The position numbers and the translations under genes are program-made. Shown piece after piece: positions 6,961-11,751 of a stretch of DNA of 11,751 nt. The DNA comes from Solobacterium sp. (GTDB lineage: Bacteria > Bacillota_I > Bacilli_A > Erysipelotrichales > Erysipelotrichaceae): contig JAEEHG010000186.1 in NCBI GenBank assembly GCA_016280695.1, positions 1 through 11,751 on the forward strand, given 5' to 3'. Numbering within the stretch: the stretch's first letter is position 1; every line of letters begins with the position of its first letter. The notes below the pieces were generated by a model that was not told the DNA's origin, did no database searches, and saw nothing but the letters and a program-made list of their open reading frames with translations.

Positions 6961-8180
6961 CCTCTGTACCTCTCAATCGCCCCGGTTGTGCCGCGGCTGG
7001 CGAACATGACCTCCAGATAGCCCGGCCGGTATGGTATAAACGTCCCTGCCGCAATCATCTGCCGCACGGTGTCATAATCAGCCCAGCGCACCCGGGCGAC
7101 TTCTTCTTTCTGCAGCCGCAGCCCGGACAGATCCACCGGCAGCACCACGGCAAAGAAATCATCGTAAATATTCCGGTCGTGTACGGTCATGACCGGCTCG
7201 GTCCCGCTGAAATCATACTGTATGCCCAGCTCTTCGTACAGTTCCCGGGTCGCGGCTTCACGGCTGGTTTCCCCAGCCAGGGCACTGCCGCCGGTCGAGA
7301 CATCCCAACAGGAAGGCCATTCTTTCTTCACAGCAGTCCGCTGCTGGATCAGCATCTCCCCCTGTTCATTGAAAATGCAGATATGCACCACCTGGTGATA
7401 GTCTTCCGGGGCCATTTCCGCCCCCCGCACGCAGCGCCGGCCGGTCAGGTGATGCTCACTGTCCAGGACATCCCACAGTTCCGGGGTGCCTTCACTGTCC
7501 AGGATTCCCGGCACAGCCGACAGATCATCGATGATATAGTCCAGGGTCATCCCTTCCGGCAGCGGCAGGTGCCGGGGATTGTACCAGCATGTCCGGATGC
7601 CGGCGTTCAGGCCGCCCGGCATGTCACTGGTCAAAGAATCCCCGATGATCATCACTTCGTCAGGATCCGGGTTCCCGATGGCGGCAAAGACATGATCAAA
7701 GAACTGCCGGGAGGGCTTCTCGGCCCCGAGCCGCTCGGAAATGAAAACATCGTCAAACACCCGGTCCAGCCCGGACCGGCGCAGTTTCTTCTCCTGGGCA
7801 ACTTCCGTTCCGTTGGTCACGGCATATTCGAACACCCGGTTTTTCAGCCCGGTAATCAGTTCAAAGGCATTGTCATTGAAACAGATCGTTTCCCCGAGAT
7901 TGGTCTGATACCTGCGGTTGAATTCTTCGGCTGTGTCTATCGACAGATGATAACGCGAAAAGAACTCCCGGAAACGGCCGATCAGGATCTCCGGCTTGCT
8001 CATCTCACCCCGTTCCAGACGCTGCCAGTACTTCTCATTGATGGCCGAGTATACCCGCAGCATCTCATCCGTACAGGTTCCCAGGGAAAACTCCGCAAAA
8101 CCCATGCGGATGGCATTTTTCTCTGCCTCCATGAAATTCAGCACCGTCCCGTCAATGTCCCACAGCAGTATCTTTATCAT
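6957..8180 (-). CDS. HAD phosphatase - NUDIX hydrolase fusion protein
   Basis: A 407-residue two-domain protein. Residues 1 to about 228 are a HAD-superfamily hydrolase of the YjjG/5'-nucleotidase-like type: motif I DIDGT with nucleophile D8 and acid/base D10, motif II VTNG near 121-124, motif III K155 in AEKPSR, and motif IV GDSLTSD with D181 and D186; a helical cap lies between I and II. Residues about 235-407 are a NUDIX hydrolase. They open with the family lead-in ELWDVLD...TGR...VRG and YHQVVHICIFN, and a complete Nudix box runs from G298 to I320 (E304, R312, E313, E316, E317, G319). The ATG at 8180 is chosen over a TTG 36 bases upstream because AAGAGGA lies at proper distance and the HAD domain starts immediately. 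The TGA overlaps the HD-domain gene. Likely role: hydrolysis of nucleotide pyrophosphates and monophosphates; actual substrates are unknown. Confidence 0.92.
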   Translation of the reverse strand: MIKILLWDIDGTVLNFMEAEKNAIRMGFAEFSLGTCTDEMLRVYSAINEKYWQRLERGEMSKPEILIGRFREFFSRYHLSIDTAEEFNRRYQTNLGETICFNDNAFELITGLKNRVFEYAVTNGTEVAQEKKLRRSGLDRVFDDVFISERLGAEKPSRQFFDHVFAAIGNPDPDEVMIIGDSLTSDMPGGLNAGIRTCWYNPRHLPLPEGMTLDYIIDDLSAVPGILDSEGTPELWDVLDSEHHLTGRRCVRGAEMAPEDYHQVVHICIFNEQGEMLIQQRTAVKKEWPSCWDVSTGGSALAGETSREAATRELYEELGIQYDFSGTEPVMTVHDRNIYDDFFAVVLPVDLSGLRLQKEEVARVRWADYDTVRQMIAAGTFIPYRPGYLEVMFASRGTTGAIERYRG

Positions 8181-8233
8181 GTTTCTGATCCTCTTACGGC
8201 TATTAGGATAACACAAACAGGCCGGGACAACAG

Positions 8234-8256
8234 AAAAACCGGACCGCAGTCCGGTT
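8234..8256 (-). terminator. Rho-independent terminator of the metal-ATPase operon
   Basis: On the minus strand AACCGGAC (8256-8249) pairs with GTCCGGTT (8244-8237) around the loop TGCG, followed by a T run reaching 8234. It lies a few bases after the stop of the P-type ATPase gene and separates that operon from the HAD-NUDIX gene. The 54 bases between it and the HAD-NUDIX start must hold that gene's promoter; a weak extended -10-like TGTTATCCT is present there but I do not claim it. Confidence 0.88.
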
Positions 8257-8261
8257 ACTGA

Positions 8262-10139
8262 TTATTTCATGGCCAAAGTCCGGGTGGCATTCAGCACAGC
8301 CAGCACCATGACGCCGACATCCGCGAAGACCGCCCACCACATATTGGCATATCCGAAGGCACTCAGCACCAGGCAGATCAGCTTGATACCGATCGCAAAT
8401 ACGACGTTTTCGCGGACAATCCGCAGGCACTTTCTGGCAATCATGACAGCCTTCGGGATCTTGGCTATGTCATCGTCCATCAGCACGATATCCGCCGCTT
8501 CAATCGCCGCGTCGGAACCCAGCGCCCCCATGGCAATGCCGACATCAGCCCGGGAGAGCACCGGCGCGTCATTGATGCCGTCACCGACAAAGCACAGCAC
8601 TTCCTTATCGGTTTTCTCCTGCAGCATCTTTTCGATCCAGGCAACCTTGTCGGCCGGCAGCAGACCCGAATGATACTCATCAACACCGGTCTGGCCGGCA
8701 ACTGCCGCGGCAGCCTGTTCGGCATCCCCGGTAAGCATCACGGTTCTGCGGATGCCGCATGCTTTCATCTGCCGCAGCGCATCCACCGTGTCTTCCTTCA
8801 GCACATCGTTGATCGTGACCGAGCCGAGGAACTGCCCGTCACGGGCCGCGTAGACAATCGTCCCGGCCGCTTCATTCGGGATATACCGTACCCCGAAGCG
8901 GTCCATGAGCCGGGCATTCCCGGCCAGGATTTCATGCCCGTCCACCTCGGCTTTAACGCCATGGCCGGCAATTTCCTCCACTGCTCCGACCCGCGACTGG
9001 TCCAGCTGCTTTTCAGCTGCCTGACGCAGGCTCTTCGCTACCGGATGGGTGCTGTAGCTTTCCGCCAGGGCCGCGCATTCGAGCAGCTCAGCGGATGTGA
9101 TCCCTTCCGCCGGAGTTATCTCAGTTACCTCAAAGACACCTTTGGTCAATGTCCCGGTCTTGTCAAAGACCACCACAGAGGCATCCGCCAGGGCTTCCAG
9201 ATAGTTTGAACCCTTGACCAGGATACCGTTGCGGGATGCACCGCCGATACCGCCGAAGAAACTCAGCGGGATACTGACGACCAGCGCACACGGGCAGCTG
9301 ATGACCAGGAAAGTCAGGGCCCGGAAGACCCAGGTGCCGAAGTTCCAGCCCTGGCCGGCCAGGCCGAGCACCACCGGCGGGATCACCGCCAGGGCCAGGG
9401 CACTGCCGCACACGGCCGGGGTATAGACACGGGCAAATTTGGCAATGAAGTTTTCGGCCTTGGCCTTCTTCATGCTGGAGTTTTCCACCAGGTCCAGGAT
9501 TCGTGAAACCGTCGATTCTTCAAACGGCTTGGTTGTCCGGACCTTCAGCAGGCCGTTGTTGTTCACGCAGCCGCTGATGACATCATCTCCCGGCATGACT
9601 TCCCGGGGCAGGCTTTCCCCGGTCAGGGCCGCCGTGTTCAGACTGGAATTCCCTTCCACAACCACGCCGTCAATCGGGATCCGCTCACCTGGCTGCACGA
9701 CAATGACCGTGCCGGTTTCCACGTCATCCGGATCCACCTGTTCCAGGGTCCCGTCCTCCTGCTCGATATTGGCATAGTCCGGCCGGATATCCATCAGGGC
9801 GGAAATACTGCGGCGGGATCGTCCGACAGCCAGCTGCTGTAACAGTTCGCCGATCTGATAGAACAGCATGACCGCAACACCCTCGGTGGTTTCCCCGAGA
9901 ATCATCGCGCCGACCGTCGCTGTTGCCATCAGGAAGTTCTCATCGAATACCTGTCTGTTCTTGATGCCCAGCAGAGCCTTTCTGAGGACATCATGGCCGA
10001 TGATGAAATACGGCACCAGGACAAGCACCCGGTACGTCCAGGCCGGCCAGGCGGTCGTTTTTTCCAGGACAATGACACCGATCAGCAGAACTGCCGAAAC
10101 AATTATGCGCATCAATGTATTTTTCTGTCTTTTCGTCAT
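8262..10139 (-). CDS. cadA: Zn/Cd/Pb-exporting P1B-type ATPase without N-terminal HMA domain
   Basis: Heavy-metal-translocating P-type ATPase of the inner membrane, 625 residues. Visible in order: N-terminal membrane helices, actuator-domain TGES at 173-176, the metal-binding membrane motif CPC at 282-284, the phosphorylated D326 in DKTGTLT, the P1B marker HP at 365-366, TGD at 470-472 and the hinge GDGINDAP at 519-526. K586 in helix 7 and D607 in the last helix (FADVGVMVL) match the residues that mark the Zn/Cd/Pb group (E. coli ZntA K693 and D714) rather than copper pumps. Unlike CadA and ZntA, the protein starts directly at the membrane region and lacks a cytosolic HMA domain; a separate HMA protein is encoded just upstream. 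The start has GGGAGG about nine bases before it. Third gene of the ArsR-controlled operon, 27 bases after the HMA gene. The symbol is given by family; substrate preference is inferred. Confidence 0.93.
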   Translation of the reverse strand: MTKRQKNTLMRIIVSAVLLIGVIVLEKTTAWPAWTYRVLVLVPYFIIGHDVLRKALLGIKNRQVFDENFLMATATVGAMILGETTEGVAVMLFYQIGELLQQLAVGRSRRSISALMDIRPDYANIEQEDGTLEQVDPDDVETGTVIVVQPGERIPIDGVVVEGNSSLNTAALTGESLPREVMPGDDVISGCVNNNGLLKVRTTKPFEESTVSRILDLVENSSMKKAKAENFIAKFARVYTPAVCGSALALAVIPPVVLGLAGQGWNFGTWVFRALTFLVISCPCALVVSIPLSFFGGIGGASRNGILVKGSNYLEALADASVVVFDKTGTLTKGVFEVTEITPAEGITSAELLECAALAESYSTHPVAKSLRQAAEKQLDQSRVGAVEEIAGHGVKAEVDGHEILAGNARLMDRFGVRYIPNEAAGTIVYAARDGQFLGSVTINDVLKEDTVDALRQMKACGIRRTVMLTGDAEQAAAAVAGQTGVDEYHSGLLPADKVAWIEKMLQEKTDKEVLCFVGDGINDAPVLSRADVGIAMGALGSDAAIEAADIVLMDDDIAKIPKAVMIARKCLRIVRENVVFAIGIKLICLVLSAFGYANMWWAVFADVGVMVLAVLNATRTLAMK

Positions 10140-10166
10140 ATCAGCCAGCCTCCCGGTATTTGTTGT

Positions 10167-10391
10167 TTACAGCTTGATTTCGCAGTCCGGCTCCACCTTC
10201 TGGCAGGCCTTCAGCACTTCCTCCATGACCGCCGGCGCATCGGCGCCTTCCGCGAATTCAACCTTCATTTTCTGGGTCATGAAACTGACAGTGGCCTTGG
10301 CGACACCCTCCACCTTGTTGGCTGTGTCCTCCATCTTCTGGGCGCAGTTGGCGCAGTCGACATAGATTTCGTACGTTTTCTTCATGATCAT
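10167..10391 (-). CDS. Free-standing HMA metal-binding protein
   Basis: A 74-residue single heavy-metal-associated domain (ferredoxin-like fold) with the metal-binding pair C13 and C16 in VDCANCAQKME, and an amphipathic pattern typical of HMA proteins (VEGVAKATVSF, then a final strand ending EPDCEIKL). It is probably a cytosolic metal carrier, or the detached regulatory domain of the P-type ATPase encoded immediately downstream, which has no HMA domain of its own. Two starts are possible. The ATG at 10391 overlaps the repressor stop as ATGA but sits only about four bases from AAAGGAG; the ATG at 10385 (72 residues) is spaced better from GAGG. The difference does not affect the domain. DCANC without a Gly between the cysteines is more like Zn/Cd pump HMA domains than copper chaperones; the metal is therefore inferred as Zn/Cd. 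Confidence 0.9.
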   Translation of the reverse strand: MIMKKTYEIYVDCANCAQKMEDTANKVEGVAKATVSFMTQKMKVEFAEGADAPAVMEEVLKACQKVEPDCEIKL

Positions 10392-10741
10392 TCCTCTCCT
10401 TTTTCATTCTGTTCTTCAAGATGTTCCGTGCCGATCTGCAGGATCTGGGCAACGTGATCATCATCAAGACTGTAATAAATAACCTTTCCGTCCCGGCGGC
10501 TCTTCACCAGTTTGGCGTTTTTCAGAATCCGCAGCTGATGGGATATCGCGCTCTGCGTCATGTCCAGGACATCGGCAATTTCCGCCACACAGAGCTCCCC
10601 TTTCAGGATGGAATACATGATCTTCACCCGGGTCTGGTCACCGAAGACCTTGAACACTTCCGCCAGGTCATACAGTTCCTCATCAGGCGGCAGTGCGGTC
10701 CGGATCCGGGTCATTTTCTCCTTGTCAGTCAGTTCAGTCAT
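10388..10741 (-). CDS. ArsR/SmtB-family metal-responsive repressor
   Basis: Winged-helix repressor of 117 residues (118 if the preceding ATG is used). FKVFGDQTRVKIMYSIL and ELCVAEIADVL lead into the recognition helix MTQSAISHQLRIL, followed by the wing RRDGKVIYYSL. The C-terminal helix has the alpha5 metal-site pattern D-x-H-x10-H-x-x-E (D95, H97, H108, E111 counted from the upstream ATG), as in the zinc sensors SmtB and CzrA. The alpha3 site of CadC is not fully present: ELCV keeps one Cys but not the usual CVC pair. It is therefore best read as a Zn(II) sensor that releases DNA when metal binds. The start at 10741 is preferred because GTGGAG (10752-10747) is five bases away; the ATG at 10744 is only two bases from it. 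First gene of the operon with the HMA protein and the ATPase, which it presumably controls along with itself. Confidence 0.94.
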   Translation of the reverse strand: MTELTDKEKMTRIRTALPPDEELYDLAEVFKVFGDQTRVKIMYSILKGELCVAEIADVLDMTQSAISHQLRILKNAKLVKSRRDGKVIYYSLDDDHVAQILQIGTEHLEEQNEKGEE

Positions 10742-10753
10742 CATTTCTCCACT

Positions 10754-10786
10754 TGAACATATTTACATTTGTTCATATGTACAAAT
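10754..10786. promoter_or_regulatory. Palindromic operator for the ArsR/SmtB-type repressor
   Basis: Two overlapping inverted repeats lie between the promoter and the repressor gene. The better one (10767-10786) has arms ATTTGT and ACAAAT around CATATG; 18 of its 20 bases are symmetrical. The second has TGAACA (10754-10759) and TGTTCA (10770-10775) separated by ten bases. TGAACA/TGTTCA-type half-sites with AT-rich centres are typical of SmtB/CzrA operators. The better palindrome covers the predicted transcription start just downstream of the -10, so a bound dimer would block initiation. The symmetry is seen directly; repressor binding is inferred. Confidence 0.75.
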
Positions 10787-10788
10787 CA

Positions 10789-10817
10789 AATATATACCTG
10801 CCGGCCGGGCCTGTCAA
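10789..10817 (-). promoter_or_regulatory. Near-consensus promoter of the metal-resistance operon
   Basis: On the minus strand a perfect -35 TTGACA (10817-10812) is separated by 17 bases from the -10 TATATT (10794-10789). Transcription should begin near 10782, giving a leader of about 40 bases before the repressor start. The strong sigma-A type promoter combined with an operator over the start site is the normal design of a metal-derepressed operon. Confidence 0.85.
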
Positions 10818-10837
10818 TGTTCTTTCCGCATATACAT

Positions 10838-10867
10838 AAAAAAAGCACTGCCGTTGTCCCGCAGTGC
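10838..10867 (-). terminator. Rho-independent terminator after the DUF2185 gene
   Basis: On the minus strand GCACTGC (10867-10861) pairs with GCAGTGC (10851-10845) around a nine-base loop, followed by seven T (10844-10838). It starts eight bases after the stop of the DUF2185-type gene and isolates the aminopeptidase unit from the metal-resistance promoter some 20 bases farther on. Confidence 0.88.
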
Positions 10868-10874
10868 CGTTTTC

Positions 10875-11213
10875 CTATTCCTGTCCGGGTCTTCTGATCC
10901 GTTCCCCGGTTGTTGTATCGATAAAATACTTGCCCTCTTCATCATCATGGAGCTCCAGTTCTGTGCCGACCGGCAGCTCGACGATTTCCATGATAATCGG
11001 TTCCACATGCTCAATGGTCTTGAGATCCACCAGCAGGATGTTCTCCTCGTGGTTGATGTAACCCTGGGTGTCGCCGTCACCGACAATCCGCCAGCCGGTA
11101 TCGTTGCGGTCAAACGCCTTTTCCCGGAAGACCCACCTGGCTTTGCGCTGCCCTTGGAAGACCGAGCGCGTCATGATGACTGCCCCGGGAGTATGCTTCT
11201 TCTTGTCTGCCAT
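10875..11213 (-). CDS. DUF2185 (Imm33-like) domain protein
   Basis: A 112-residue soluble protein with no signal peptide or membrane segment. The core from about residue 9 to 88 resembles the DUF2185 family: GAVIMTRSV, then WVFREKAFDRNDTGWRIVGDGD, YINHEENILLVDLKTI and PIIMEIVELPVGTELEL. The GWR(I/F)xxGD signature with a following N-x-x-N-I pattern is the main basis. DUF2185 proteins have no firm biochemical function; some relatives are listed among polymorphic-toxin immunity proteins, but no toxin gene is visible here. The last 20 residues add a short acidic then basic tail (DDEEGKYFIDTTTGERIRRP). The gene starts four bases after the aminopeptidase stop, with AAGG just before the ATG and GGGGGAA over the upstream stop codon, so it is very likely co-transcribed and perhaps translationally coupled with it. 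Family assignment is by eye. Confidence 0.82.
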   Translation of the reverse strand: MADKKKHTPGAVIMTRSVFQGQRKARWVFREKAFDRNDTGWRIVGDGDTQGYINHEENILLVDLKTIEHVEPIIMEIVELPVGTELELHDDEEGKYFIDTTTGERIRRPGQE

Positions 11214-11217
11214 GGCC

Positions 11218-11751
11218 TTATTCCCCCATATATGTCAGGAACGCCCGGTATGCCCGGTAACCTTCATAGACATCTGCTTTCGAAACGATCTCACTCGGGG
11301 CATGCATGTTGTGCACGGCAATGCCGGCGTCGATGACATCCATGTTCAGGTTGCCGAGAATGAAGGCGATCGTCCCGCCGCCGCCAACATCGACAGCACC
11401 GAGTTCCGAGGTCTGGAAGGTAATGTCACCCTTCTGCATGGCCCGCCGGACTTCTGCCACATATTCCGCATTGGCGTCGTTGGAGCCGCTCTTGCCGCGG
11501 GCCCCGGTGTACTTGTTGAAGACAATGCCGCCGCCGAAATACGCACAGGTCTTCGGGTCATTGACTTCCGGATAGTTCGGATCAAAGGCTGCCGACACAT
11601 CGCTGGACAGCATCTTTGAATTGTTCAGGCAGTCATTCAGGGCCACCAGGGATTCACTGCCCTGCATGGCAAGAAGCCTTGCCAGGATGCTTTCGAACCA
11701 GCGGGACTGCATGCCGGTCGCGCCGACCGAACCGATTTCCTCCTTGTCCAC
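11218..11751 (-). CDS. M18-family aminopeptidase (5' end outside window)
   Basis: C-terminal 178 codons of a zinc aminopeptidase of family M18 (aminopeptidase I group), a cytosolic enzyme that trims N-terminal residues from peptides. The visible part opens within the catalytic motif DKEEIGS, where the first Glu is the expected general base and the second a zinc ligand. SSDVSAAFDPNYPEV (metal-binding Asp region), KYTGARGKSGSND, the glycine-rich VDVGGGGTIA and NMHAPSEI with the terminal His ligand follow, ending in the usual YxxYxAFLTYM-like tail. This is the bacterial form with DPNYPEV rather than the HPNY form of eukaryotic and DAP-type enzymes. Family members are about 430-470 residues, so roughly 250-290 N-terminal residues lie to the right of the window. 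The GTG at the very edge is not a start; it encodes the Val of VDKEE. DUF2185 gene follows at four bases. Confidence 0.93.
   Translation of the reverse strand: MDKEEIGSVGATGMQSRWFESILARLLAMQGSESLVALNDCLNNSKMLSSDVSAAFDPNYPEVNDPKTCAYFGGGIVFNKYTGARGKSGSNDANAEYVAEVRRAMQKGDITFQTSELGAVDVGGGGTIAFILGNLNMDVIDAGIAVHNMHAPSEIVSKADVYEGYRAYRAFLTYMGE

Noticed and set aside
8181..8216. TTG start for the HAD-NUDIX gene, adding 12 residues.
   Set aside because: No ribosome binding site precedes it, and the ATG at 8180 has one and begins directly at the HAD fold.
8181..8233. Weak extended -10-like TGTTATCCT as promoter of the HAD-NUDIX operon.
   Set aside because: The match is poor and no -35 is at standard spacing; a promoter must be nearby but I cannot place it.
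7179..8261. Plus-strand open frame of 360 codons opposite the HAD-NUDIX gene.
   Set aside because: Complete catalytic motifs are on the minus strand; the plus-strand translation has no recognisable domain.
10838..10867. Hairpin upstream of the metal operon as a riboswitch.
   Set aside because: It is a simple stem with a T run immediately after the DUF2185 gene, and lies upstream of the operon's -35, so it is not in the operon's leader.
11749..11751. GTG at the right edge as the start of the aminopeptidase.
   Set aside because: It is the Val codon inside the catalytic motif region VDKEEIGS; the N-terminal part of the M18 fold lies outside the window.

Overview
The window looks like chromosomal DNA of a GC-rich member of the Bacillota. 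Three things suggest this: topoisomerase IV genes of the Gram-positive type (parE-parC), a divergent plsY next to parE as in Bacillus subtilis (yneS/parE/parC), and strong AGGAGG-like ribosome binding sites. A Bacilli/Erysipelotrichia-type gut bacterium would fit, but that is inference. I see no rRNA, tRNA, CRISPR array, insertion sequence or phage gene. Coding density is very high and every gap between genes is shorter than about 140 bases.

Left part (1-5673, minus strand). A tightly packed unit reads parE -> parC -> yqeH, with a TAATG overlap between parE and parC and an ATGA overlap between parC and yqeH. yqeH runs off the left edge. parE has an extended -10 promoter just upstream. In front of it lies a 93-residue gene encoding only the N-terminal cysteine-motif domain of a type IV prepilin peptidase, without the protease domain. 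plsY (glycerol-3-phosphate acyltransferase) is divergent on the plus strand and ends in two tandem hairpins.

Middle part (6382-8180, minus strand). Two genes joined by an ATGA overlap encode three phosphohydrolase domains: a HAD phosphatase fused to a NUDIX hydrolase, then an HD-domain 5'-nucleotidase-like protein. Together they look like a small nucleotide or metabolite clean-up operon. This is the most interesting arrangement in the window.

Right part (8234-11751, minus strand). A metal-resistance operon reads arsR/smtB-type repressor -> free-standing HMA metal-binding protein -> P1B-type Zn/Cd/Pb-exporting ATPase lacking its own HMA domain. It has a near-consensus promoter, a palindromic operator over the predicted transcription start, and a rho-independent terminator. 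Upstream of it, an M18 aminopeptidase (5' end outside the window) is followed closely by a DUF2185-type small protein and a terminator.

Most of the window is recognisable housekeeping and metal-homeostasis genes. I did not find convincing evidence of a wholly new system. The points that deserve a second look are the HAD-NUDIX/HD cluster, the orphan prepilin-peptidase domain, the altered G4 motif of YqeH and the split HMA/ATPase arrangement.
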